DNA of 43,345 nt from Eimeria necatrix (lineage: Eukaryota > Apicomplexa > Conoidasida > Eucoccidiorida > Eimeriidae). This document shows positions 1 through 10,943 of this stretch, in pieces. The stretch lies in the NCBI RefSeq assembly GCF_000499385.1, contig NW_013654973.1, positions 1 to 43,345 of the forward strand. The letters are read 5' to 3'. Below the pieces are notes generated by a model. That model did not search any database, was not told the DNA's origin, and saw nothing but the letters and a program-made list of their open reading frames with translations. The stretch's first letter is position 1, and each line of letters starts with the position of its first letter. A program made the position numbers and the translations under genes.

Positions 1-1
1 G

Positions 2-47
<46 letters not shown>

Positions 48-136
48 GGGATGCGGGAGCGCGGGGTCTCGGCTGGGCTCGATGGCCTCGCTGGGGGGAG
101 AAGCCGGCTCGGCAGGGGGCCTCTTAGCTTTCTGCG

Positions 137-188
<52 letters not shown>

Positions 189-339
189 ATCTAGCTGCAG
201 AAGGCTCCGCAGCCAACCGAAGATTCCCTTGGGCTTCGCGGGCGCTGCTGCTGCGTCGGCGGGGGCGTTGCTGCTGCTGGCTGCGCTGCTGCTGCTGCGC
301 CTCCTCTGGGAGTCCCTGGCGCCGCGCGCTGCCGCGGCG

Positions 340-383
<44 letters not shown>

Positions 384-561
384 GTTCAGGTAGGGAAAAG
401 GCAGCTTGCTGCAGGCTGTCACCGGGGGAATGCGCCCGTGTCTCTCCAACTCCTGCAGCGCTTGCTGCCGCAGCAGCAGCGGATCCGTCAGCAGCAGATT
501 GCGGTGTCTGGGGTTTGGGGGCAGCTCCGAGGAAGACAGCGAGTCCAGCCGGCTGCTGCCA

Positions 562-593
<32 letters not shown>

Positions 594-720
594 GGGAGCA
601 GCAGCTGCTGCTGCGGCTGCGGGGCTTGCGGCCGCACCCCTACTGCACCGAAGCCCAGCAGCGGACCGGTGAGCTGCGCTGTGGGCTGCGTGCGTTGCTG
701 TGCGGGAACACCCTTGCTGC

Positions 721-761
<41 letters not shown>

Positions 762-1479
762 CCGCTGCCGTTCCTGCTGCTGCGGATGGTACAGCTGCCG
801 CTGCTGCGACAAGAGCTGCGACGATGTTTCCGATGAAGGGATTCGCCAGGGGTGCCGAAATGTACTGAGGCCCGAGCTGCTGCTGCTGCTGGTGCTGCTG
901 CTGCTGCTGCTGTTGCTGCCGCTGCTGCTGCTGCCGCTGCTGCTGCTGCTGCTGGTCACGGGTCTCTCGCCAGCTGGCAAACTAGGCAGCGACATAAAGT
1001 CTCTGCGGCTTTCTGCTGCTGCTGCCTCACGGGCTGATTTTGCTGCACCAGCCACTTCACCAGCAGCGTCAGCAGCAGCAGGAGAATCAGCAGCAGCAGC
1101 AGCAGCAGCAGCACCAGCCGGATTTGCAGCAACAGCACCAGCTGCTGCTGCTCCTGCATCACTGCTTCCTGCTGCAGCACCCGGCCTGTCTCTGCCGGTG
1201 CCTGCTACCTCCGCAAGCTGCTCCTGAGGGGCATCTTTGTGCTGCTGCTGCTGCCGCTGCTGCTGCTGCTGCTGCTGCTGCAATTGGTGCTTCTGCGGCT
1301 GCGAACCTCCACGCTGCTGCCCTTGCTGGGCAGCATGGTGTTGCTGCTGTAGCAGCAGCAGCAGCTGCTGCTGCTGCTGCTGCTCTTCTTGTGCCTCGTG
1401 GGTCTGAGGCTGCTGGCAATTCTGGCCCTCCGCCTCCTGCGTCAATAAATGGCCTGCTGCTTCTTCACCTGCGCTTACC

Positions 1480-1529
<50 letters not shown>

Positions 1530-1643
1530 CTGGCTTTCCTGCTGCAGTTTGAGCTGCTGCCCTCTACTTCGCCGTCGGCTCTTTATTCCGTCTTTGGAGC
1601 CGTCCTGCCGTCCGCACTTTCCCTCTGCAGCCGTATTCCCTCT

Positions 1644-1687
<44 letters not shown>

Positions 1688-1918
1688 CATCGCTGGATTC
1701 CTGCAGTGTGTGGCCGGGGCCAGGAAGCTGTGGGCCTGCGGGGGCCCCCAGAGAGCCACGAGGGCTGGGGGCCCCCCCATTGCTTTGGGGGCCCTTGGGG
1801 GCCCCCCTGGGCTCTTGAGGCGAGGCTAGCGGCTCCACGGCGGCAGTGGCTGCTGCTGCTGCTGCTGCTGCTGCTGGAGCAGCAAGGCTCTCGCCGCTGC
1901 TTCTGTCGCCAGCGGGAC

Positions 1919-1949
<31 letters not shown>

Positions 1950-2381
1950 AGCTGCTGCTGCTGCAGCTGCTGCTGCTGCAGCGGGCGCAGCAGGCTGCAA
2001 ATGCGAGGGCGAAGGGGGGCACAACTCCTGGGACTGCGCAGCACCCCCGGGCCCCTGATCAGAGCCAGACAGCACTGAGGGCCCCGGGGGCCCCTCCCCC
2101 ATGATACTGGGGGGCCCCCCTGGGGAGCTGGAGGAGAGCAGCAGGCTGCTGCGACCCCCTTTCGTGCTGCGCTGCTGCTGCTGCTGGCGCTGTTTGCTGC
2201 AGGGGGCCCCCTGCTGCGGGCGAGGGGCGGGGGCCCCTGGCTGCAGGCGCGGAGGGGCCCCCGGGGCTGCGGAGGCGGCGGGCTGGGCGGGCGCAGCAGA
2301 GGGGCCCCGCCGGGGCTGCGCTGCAGCACGAAAGCAGCACTGGAGAAACAGACAGGGCCCTTCTTCGAAGTATTTGTGCTG
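1..2381 (-). CDS. Low-complexity protein, partial, runs off the left edge
   Basis: One reading frame stays open on the minus strand from a TAG at 2382-2384 to the window edge, about 793 codons, so the C-terminus is outside. The TAG coincides with a splice-acceptor-like T-rich tract ending in TAG just before CAGCACAAATAC, so the frame may start as an internal exon; otherwise the first internal ATG is at 2102. The frame passes through Gly-Ala-Pro segments (about 1700-2100), poly-Gln and poly-Ala (about 900-1690), and poly-Ser (1-45, 140-190). Between the tracts are ordinary-looking blocks, e.g. KSRRRSRGQQLKLQQESQK near 1550, PRHRNLLLTDPLLLRQQALQ near 430-510 and GIFGWLRSLLQLD near 190-230, which argue for real coding. 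I do not recognise a domain. A 24-nt exon near 2545-2570 could precede it. Confidence 0.62.
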
Positions 2382-3683
2382 CTAAAAATAAAAGAAAGCT
2401 GCAGAGCTGCGGGGGAGGGGCGGGGGGGCAAAAGAGCAGCAAAAAGAGCCGGAAAGTGCACTTGGGCTCCGCGGCGCCGGGCGCCAGACAGTGCCTTCGC
2501 CGGCCCCCAGGCAGCGGCCCCTGGGCACTTCTACTTGCAAATTCAGTTCAAATAAATGCTGCAAACAAAAGAGAAAGAAAAAGGGAAGCGAAAAGGAACT
2601 TCTGTGCTGCAGAGCGGACGCAGGCGGGGGCCCCACGGCCGAACGCTGCGGGCGCGAAGGCTGGGGCCCCGCCGCTGCCGCGGGGGCAACGAGCTGCGAA
2701 TTCTTTTTATTTTTCAATTCAATTGAATTAAATGTTTAATGAAGACACTTTAGCCTCCAATAATCGCGGAAGAGTCCTTCGCGTCCCGCATTCCCAGGCC
2801 ACATGCAGCAGCTAGCGGCTGCTGCGCCGCGCGTTCAAGTTCTCCTCTATTGACCCGCCCCGCGCAAAGTCCAGACTTCTATTTTACTTTTAGAGGAGGC
2901 GAAAGCCCATAGAGCACTGTGCGAGTTGTGCACGACTTTTCGTGCAGCAGCAGGCAGCAGATTCGCAGCCTGCGCCGCGTCTTCCCATTTCCGCACCATT
3001 TGGCGCCAAAGAGGCAAAGAATTCCACAAGAAATGGAAAGACAGAGCTTTAACGGGGGAGTTTAAAGTACTATTATCATTTAAGCTCTTAAAGAACGCCA
3101 AAGAGCTTCCTTTCCCGCTGCAGCGCAGGGGAACAGAGCTGCTTCAAGAACCGCCCAAACAAGCAGCTGCAGCAGCAGCAGCAGCAGCAGCAGCTGCTGC
3201 TGCTGCCACGGTGAAGCAAATCAGTTTCACCTGCGGCTACAGGGATGAGTTGCATTAATTAAAACTTATCTTCGAGATTATTTTGTTCCCTGGCCGTCTG
3301 AGGCTGCACAGAAAAGAGCTGTGCAGAAAAGCTTTCTGCAGCCACGAAACGAAGCCACAGCGGACTCAAGAAAGAGGACTTCTCCAGAATCTTCAATTTA
3401 TTTTAATTAAAAAGTAATAAATGAAACTGCACACTGAAAAGTAACAAGCAGCAGCTGCAGCAAGATGGCTCAGCCATTCACTTGCTGCGCGCAGTTGAAA
3501 CAGGAAATGTGAATTTGGAACTGACGCGAAAGAGAAGGCATTTTCAATTCTCTTTGCAGCTTTCGGAATTGATTTGAAAAAATATATTTAAAATATTTTT
3601 AAACAAGAAAAAATGCGCACAAGTAGTGCAAATGAAACGAGCAAAGACCCAAACTATTTGTGCAAAAAAAGATCTTCTCGTGC

Positions 3684-3727
3684 AGAAAGCACTAATCTTG
3701 CATGCGCATGCAAGATTAGTGCTTTCT
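3684..3727. repeat. Perfect 44-bp palindrome
   Basis: The 22 bases from 3684 (AGAAAGCACTAATC and on) are followed directly by their exact reverse complement, with no spacer; the centre is GCATGC-GCATGC. It could extrude as a cruciform or fold as a hairpin in RNA. No repeat family or ORF explains it. Its centre repeats GCATGC, a core bound by some apicomplexan AP2 factors; whether it is bound here is unknown. Confidence 0.9.
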
Positions 3728-3825
3728 ATTAACTGCAAATGCCGGCGATCTTGTCTTGAGACTCTTTTCAAGTTTTAAATAAAACTCAAAAGACAAACTA
3801 ATAGGAGTTCAAGAGGCTTTTCCTG

Positions 3826-3872
3826 GAGCTAGCTGTGCTGAGCTAGCTGCAGCTAGCTGGCTGTAGCTAGCC
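3826..3872. repeat. CTAG-type tetranucleotide cluster
   Basis: Six or so AGCTAGC units separated by short spacers, an outlying member of the CTAGCTAG family that recurs at 12263, 13180, 22440, 22790 and 23640. Confidence 0.7.
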
Positions 3873-4573
3873 CAGGGGCCCCAGGCACCCCGGACTTGTT
3901 CTTTTTTTGCTGCAAGTCTGGGAAATAGTATTTAAACCCTTTAAGTTCCTTGGAAGGGAAGTCAAGGCAAAAGACTTTCGAGGTTAGTGCAGCTTTCCAG
4001 TCGCTGGCAGAGCAACTTTTGTCTCAGCGTGAAAAACAAGTGGCTGAACTGCGAATCTGAATGCTCCGAGTTGACTTGAAAAGGGTATTAAAGGGGGATA
4101 GAGGGGTTAAAGGCGCAGTTTGGGGGGAAAGCACCAAAAGAAGTGAAGTAAAAATGAACAAAAGGGGCACTTAGGCGAAAAAGAAGGCCAACAAGGACTG
4201 AAATGGCAAAGAAAAGCAGCAGAAAAGAAGAAAAAACTTGAAAAAAACCACAAGTTCCGATTTTGCTGCGCGTAAGGGGTTTTTTGAACAGTCGCTTTCC
4301 CGCTCAGGAACCAGCCCGCGCGCAGCATCTCAGGCGGGATCTAAACGCGTCTTTGGTGCATTAGTAGTGCAGAAATAAAGGAATTAAAGGTAAAAAGAAT
4401 TATTAAATTGATATTGGAAAGCAGCTTCGGCGGAGAAGAGAGTCGCAGATCGTGTGGCCGGGTTCTAGCGTGATCGCCGCATGCAGGCGGTTCAGCGGAG
4501 CTTTCTGAGCACAAGTTGCCGCGCTAAGCAGCTTATTTGAGAAGTCATGAATGCCTTTCTCTTTATTTTCGTG

Positions 4574-4915
4574 TCAAAGAAGGAGATTCCAGCGGCTGAA
4601 GGAGCTGAGAGGCTCCCGCGCGTCGCCAGGCGAACTTGGGTAGGGTTCCTCACGTGCACCTGTGGTCGGTTTCTGCGCATTTGAGGCCAACTCTGCGCGC
4701 AAAAAGCCCTTAATCTGCATGCAGCAGCCTCGAGGGGTCTTCTTAGATTTGAAATAACTCCAAAAGAGCGGGAAGAAGCAGCAGATGAGCCTGCCTGCTG
4801 TCCGTGCTGGTCTGCCAGCGCACAGAAACGCGACTCCCCCTAACCCCGCGACAGCCTTGCCTTCAGCCCCCCACACCAGCTCTTTAGTTGCTTCTATTCG
4901 TCTTAACCTTCTCAT
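4574..4915 (-). CDS. Hypothetical 113-aa ORF
   Basis: An ATG-initiated frame of 113 codons without any triplet tract, starting MRRLRRIEATKELVWG. A short hydrophobic stretch (LICCFFPLFWSYF, about residues 43-55) could be a membrane segment. It sits between two repeat-rich genes, about 470 nt upstream of the first ATG of the diacylglycerol kinase and divergent from it. No family is recognised, and an open frame this long can arise by chance at this base composition, so it is reported only as a candidate. Confidence 0.22.
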   Translation of the reverse strand: MRRLRRIEATKELVWGAEGKAVAGLGGVAFLCAGRPARTAGRLICCFFPLFWSYFKSKKTPRGCCMQIKGFLRAELASNAQKPTTGAREEPYPSSPGDAREPLSSFSRWNLLL

Positions 4916-4979
4916 TCTATCTTGGCCAGGCTGAATTGGCCGCGTGCTGGCGGGTCTTCTTCGCCCGCAGCAGCAGCCT

Positions 4980-5012
<33 letters not shown>

Positions 5013-5387
5013 CAACGGCGACCCGCCGTTTCGCCGCTGCTTCCTCGGCAACTAGGCCTCTAGCAGCAGCGCAGCAGCAGCTGGCTGTGAACTCGGGCCT
5101 CTGCAGCGGCGGGGCAGAGGGTGGGGCTGGGGCCCCTGCAGTTTGCTGCCAGCAGGTGCAGCAGCGCAGCAGCAGCAGCGCAGCAGCAGCAGCGCAGCAG
5201 CGCAGCAGCGCCGGCGGGGCTCCCGCTGCAGCAGCAGCAGCAAAGTCGAGTCCAGCCAGCAGCTCTTCCCCGCCACTGCTGCTGGGTTATGGGGGCCCCC
5301 TCTCCCCCCAGTCTTTGCCGAGGGGCCCCCACTTCTCCCTAGGGCCCTTGACCCTCTCCAGCTGAATGGGGGGCCCCCCCCCCCGCC

Positions 5388-6358
5388 ATGCTGCCCCCCG
5401 AGAGGGGCCCCCGGGGCCCCCCGGGCCTCCCCGAGCGCACATCTTCGCAGCCAACTGCAGCAAAGCTTTTTGCTGCTGCCCAGCCGGCCAATGAAGAGGA
5501 CTCCAGGGGCCCCTCGGCCCGGGGGCCCCCAGCTAGGGGGGGCCCCCCGGAGGCCCCGGAGCCCTTGAGGGGCCCCGAAGGGTCTTCGGAGGGCCCGGGG
5601 GCCCCCGGGGGCCCCGGGGCCCCAGAGGCCCTGGGGCCCCCCGGGTCTCAAGGGGCCCCGGGGGCCCCTAGCCGGCTGGGGGCCCCCGGGGCCCTGGGGG
5701 CCCTCCTGCGGGGGGAGCCCCGAGGGTACCCTGGGGGCCGCATGCAAGAGTCCTGCTTTTCTGCTGATGCTTCTTGGATTAGAGCTCCTTCAGATACTGT
5801 TGCTGCTGCTGCTGCTGCACTGGATGAGGATGCTGCTGCTAAGCCCGCAGCAGCAGCAGCAGCGCCAGCAGCAGCAGCAGCAGCGCCAGCAGCAGCGCCA
5901 GCAGCAGCGCCAGCAGCAGCGCCAGCAGCAGCACCGGGAGCCCAAGCAGCAGCACAAACAGCAGCAGCAGCAGCAGCGACGGCGAAGCGGGCGCTGGCAG
6001 CCACCGCAGCAGCAGCAGCAGCAGCAGGGGACGCTGCGCAGGCAGCAGCAGCAGCAGCAGAAGCAGACTCAGCAGCAGCACGAGATGTAGCAGCAGCAAT
6101 TGCTGATCTCGAAGCAGCAGCAAATGGAGGCCCTGCTGCTTTCGAATATGTTTTCATTTTCACAAACCCCACAAGTGGCGGCAACAAGGCCTCAGCATTT
6201 ACTCGAGTGAGGACTTTAATTCTTTTTAATTTCTTTTATTTTAATTTCTTTTTTAATTATTTCTTTATTTCCTAAACCCTTTTTTAGGGTTTCCGTTTCT
6301 GTTTTGTTCGCTTTTTGTCTTTTCCTTTTCTCCTTTGGCTCCTGTGTTTCTTTTGGTC

Positions 6359-6421
<63 letters not shown>

Positions 6422-8346
6422 GGGTCTTCCTCTATTCCCCTGCTTCCTTTCGCCGTTTGGTCCATTCTATTGGCTGCTGCAGCGCCTTGCTGCCTTTGCT
6501 GCTGCTGCGCCTTGCTGCCTTTGCTGCTGCAGCGCCTTGCTGCCTTTGCTGCTGCAGCACCTTGCTGCCTTTGCTGCTGCAGTGCCTTGCTGCCTTTGCT
6601 GCTGCAGTGCCTTGGTGCCTTTGCTGCTGCAGCACCTTATTGCCTTTGCTGCTGCAGCACCTTGCTGCCTTTGCTGCTGCTGCGCCTTGCTGCCTTTGCT
6701 GCTGCAGCGCCTTGCTGCCTTTGCTGCTGCAGTTCTTCGCTCTCTTTTGCTGCTGCAGTCCGTTTGCTGCTTCATCCCAGCTTTTAGCTGCTGCTTTCTG
6801 CTGCTTTCCTTTTGCTGCTGCAGCGGCTTGCTGCTCGTGTCCTGTTGCATGCATTTGCTGCTGCTGCTGCTGCAGCAAAGTGCTGCCTCTCTGTGTCTGA
6901 CTAATTTTTCTTCATTCTTTTCATTCTTTTTCAGCAAGATTTTCTTTTTTATTTTTATTGTTTATTTAATTAACACTTTTGACTTTTCTTTTTTTTATTT
7001 GTAGCAATGGCTTTGCGTGCTGCAGCAAGCGGCTGCACAGCTCTTCTGTTTCTGCTGGCAGCTGAATACATTCATTTGCTGCAGCTGCTGCTGCTGCTGT
7101 TGCTGCTGCTGTTGCTGCTGCTGTTGCTGCTGCTCTGGTTGCCGTTTCATTTCCGCGTGTTTCGGCTCTTTGCCTCCGGCGCCTGGCTTCTTCGAGTTTT
7201 GGGCATCACCTGCTGCTGCTGCTGCTGCTGCTGCTGCAGCTGCTGCATTCCCGTGCTGCGAGAGAGCAGCAAACAGCAGCACGCAGCTGCTGCTGCTGCT
7301 GCTGTGGGGTTTGTTTTGCTGCAGACAGCAGTGTCGCAGCTGACACTGACAGAGCCGTGTCCTTTGAAGGTGTTCATACACGACATTCGGGAGGGCCCGA
7401 GCGGCAGCAAGCCGGGTTTCCTGCTGCTGCGGTCGGTGGCTGCTGCTGCAGCAGCAGCAGCAGCAGCGGGGGAGCCGCGGGCGGCAGCAAACAGCAGCAG
7501 CAGCAGCAGCAGCAGCAAAAAAACTCAACAGCCAATTGTTAGAGTCCTTGTTGCTGGCGGAGATGGCACTGTCATGTGGTGTATTGACGAAATGCACAAA
7601 ACTGGAGTCCAGCCCCACGTCTGCGCCGTGGGGGTGGTGCCCTACGGCACAGGTAGGGTTTAGGGTTTAGGGTTTAGGGTTTAGGGTTTAGGGTTTGGGG
7701 TTTGGGGCCGGGTGAAGCTCAGGGCGTGGGGGTGGGGGTTCGGGTTTAGGGTTTGGGGTCTGGAGTGTGGGACTTGAAGGGTTTGCGGTTCAGGGTTCAG
7801 GGACTAGGAGGGCTTAGGGTTTAGGGTTTAGGGTTTAGGGTTTAGGGTTTAGGGTTTAGGGTTTTGATTGTGGGGGGCGCAACAGGAAACGACTTTGCGA
7901 ATGCTTTTGGCTGGCGGCCGTTTAACGCGGCGAATCCCTTTGACGCGTCTTTGCACACGTGAGCTGATAATTATCTTTTTAAATTTATTTCTTTTTTATT
8001 TTTATTTTTATTTTCTTTTTATCTTTTTAAATGCCTTTTGCAAATACTGACGGGCCGCTGCAGCAGCAGCAGCAAATGAAGCGGCGGTGAAGCAGCAGCA
8101 AAGCCGCCAACAGCATCCGCAGGCCTTTGAGGCCTAGCGCTTAGGGTCTAGAACTAGGGGCTAGGGTTTAGGGTTTAGGGTTTAGGGTTTAGGGTTTAGG
8201 GTGTGTCTCATTTTGCAGCCTCCGGAACATAGTGGAGCACTGCATGCGCGCCACTGTGGTGTATCATGACCTTTGGTCTGTCAAAGTCACTTTGAAGCCA
8301 GGAGGACATTTCAACAGAATCAATTCAACTACAAGAAAAAAGGCAA

Positions 8347-8405
<59 letters not shown>

Positions 8406-8719
8406 CGAGCAGTCACTGTAGTAGCAGTAAGAGTAGCAACCGGGCAGCAATGCAAGCAGCCACACACAGCTCTGATGTCTAAGCCCTGAGGCGTTGCTGC
8501 TGAAGGCCAACAAGGGCACTGGCTGAGCGTCTTCAGCAGCAGCAGCAGCAGCAGCAGCCGCAGCAGCAGCAGCAGCAGTAGCAGCAGCTGAGCGTATGAA
8601 GCAAGCGGGGAAGCCAGCAGCCAGCAGCTTGCTGTAGTGAACAAAGTCCCAGACAAAGACCGCTGTGAGAGCATTGCTGCTTTCAATGCCGCTCTTACTG
8701 CTGCTGCCGCTGCCGCTGC

Positions 8720-8758
<39 letters not shown>

Positions 8759-8902
8759 AGGAAGTGGTGGAAGCTGAGGGGGAGCCCGTGAAGGAACTTT
8801 CCTTCACCATGAGCAACTACTTCAGTATGGGCGTTGAGAGCCGCATCGGCAGAGGCTTCGACAGATACCGAACTAAGTCGCAAGTTTTCAACAAAATGGT
8901 GC

Positions 8903-8970
<68 letters not shown>

Positions 8971-9354
8971 GGTTGCAGCAGCAGCAGCTACAGCAGCAGC
9001 AGCAGTGGCGCAAGGACCAGCGCGAGGGGTGGCAGAACCAGCAGCAGCTGCAGCGGGCGCGTCCGAGGCTGCAGCAGCAAGCGCAGCAGCAGCAGCAGCA
9101 AAAGCAGCAGCGGCAGCAGCATTTTATTTATTTATTTATTATATTTATTTTGTCTTTTTGTCCTGCTGCAGCGATATGGCATTGAGGGCTTCAAAAAGAC
9201 ATTTGTGACGCGAACAAAAAGCATAAATGAAATTATCTTGGACCTGAGGATACACCCGGACACCCCAGAAGAACAGACCCTCTTCACCACAGACAAAGCA
9301 GCAGCAAAGGCGCAGCAGCTGCCGCTGCTCAACAGTAAGGTGGCGCCAAAGGCT

Positions 9355-9399
<45 letters not shown>

Positions 9400-9899
9400 C
9401 TAGCTACAGCAGCAGCAGCAGCAGCAGCTAACGCAGTGCGGTCGGCAGCGTGCCCTGCAGCGGCAGCAGCAGTTTGCTTCGTCAGCAGCAGCAGCCCTAC
9501 CCACAGCAGCAGCAGCAGCAGCTCTACCCACAGCAGCAGCAGCAGCAGCTCTACCCACAGCAGCAGCAGCAGCAGCAGCAGCGGCGGTCGCGTGTGTGTC
9601 TGCTGCAGAAACGGCTTCTCTGGTGGTTTTGAACATTCCGAGCTTCAGCGGAGGAAACGACATATGGGCTCCTTCAAAGAAACTTGCAACAAGAATGTTT
9701 GACAAACAAAAACAAAAACAAAACAAGGTCCGCAAATCCAAAACTGATGCTGCAGCAGCAACTGGAGGGAAGGGGGCCCCAAGGGGGGCCTCCAGCCGCT
9801 CCTGGGGGCCCCTCAGACTCGGGGGGCCCCCCAGGGGGCCCCTAGCCCCTCTTGGGGGCCTCTCAGGGTTGGGGGGGCCCCAAGACCTGACAATTGGAG

Positions 9900-9946
<47 letters not shown>

Positions 9947-10819
9947 GTTATGAATCGCGCTGGAACCCCGCAGCCGATTTGCTGCGGCTTTCACTGGGGC
10001 CGTTTTACCCACAATAAAATTTACTCATAAGAATAAAAATAAAAATAAAATTAAAATTAAAATAAAAATAAAAATAATAAAAATAAAAATAAAAATGGAA
10101 TGACAATGAGAACATGAACATGAACATGAACATGAATATGAATATGAATATGAATATGAATGAGGGGAATACGAAACAAATAGGAATAAGAAGTGAATAA
10201 AAAGGCGAATATGAGTAAAAAACAATTAAAAAGAAAAAGGCGAATATGAATAAAAAAGAATTAAAAGAAAAATAAAAATGAAAAGAAAAAGAATTAGAAC
10301 ATGAGCAGCAAAAGAGTGTTGTGTGTGCTGCCAGGAGCTGCTGAAAGTGCCGCAGCAAATGGGAGATGAAAAACTTGAATTTATGACTTTCAAAAATATT
10401 CCTTCTTTAGGGATGGAGTTCGTAAGTGCTGCGCTGCTGCTGCGTGCTTTTGCTGCTGCTGCGCGCTTTTGCTGCTGCTGCGCGCTTTTGCTGCTGCTGC
10501 TGCGTGCTTTTGCTGCTGCTGCGCGCTTTTGCTGCTGCTGCGCACTTTTGCTGCTGCTGCGCGCTTTTGCTGCTGCTGCGGGCTTTTTTCGTTGCTGCGG
10601 GCGTTTGCTGCTGCTGCGGGTCGCTTGCTGCTGCTGCGGGCGTTGCTGCTGCTGCGGGTGTTTGCTGCTGCTGCGGGCGCTTGCTGCTGCTGCGGGCGTT
10701 TGCTGCTGCTGCGGCGCTGCGGGCTTTTGCTGCTGCTGCGGCCGTGTGCTGCGGCGCCTCTTTTCCCCTGCCTCTCTTTCTTTTGCTGCTGCTGTTCGCC
10801 TGCGCGCCTCCGTTGGGTA

Positions 10820-10851
<32 letters not shown>

Positions 10852-10910
10852 TGAGGCTCCCCTTGTGTTCTTGAATCTGTTTATTTTTGTCTTTTCTCTT
10901 TGCTGCTGCC

Positions 10911-10943
<33 letters not shown>

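Larger units (their letters stand above)
2382..5387. other. Intergenic or upstream region without a confident gene
   Basis: About 3 kb that is less repetitive and more AT-rich than its surroundings. It may hold upstream exons of the minus-strand gene to the left, and 5' sequence of the diacylglycerol kinase to the right. From 4922 to about 5160 a frame rich in Ala, Ser and Gln is open on the plus strand (non-ATG) and could be a 5' exon of the kinase, but I could not find a convincing junction. The longest ATG frame is a separate entry (4574-4915, minus). The palindrome at 3684-3727 is the most distinctive object. Confidence 0.5.

Noticed and set aside
1..1829. Plus-strand poly-Leu, poly-Ala and Cys-rich ORFs at the left edge
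   Set aside because: They are antisense or shifted shadows of the minus-strand frame that is open from 2381 to the edge and has ordinary protein text between tracts.
2926..3258. 110-aa plus-strand ORF with poly-Ala
   Set aside because: Non-ATG start, no recognisable motif, no splice context.
6485..6735. CRISPR-like array (regular 25-bp spacing)
   Set aside because: Pure tandem repeat without unique spacers, in a eukaryotic intron; likewise the 32-bp array at 31283-31490.
7653..7866. Chromosome end (telomere)
   Set aside because: The arrays are short, intronic and flanked on both sides by coding exons of one gene.
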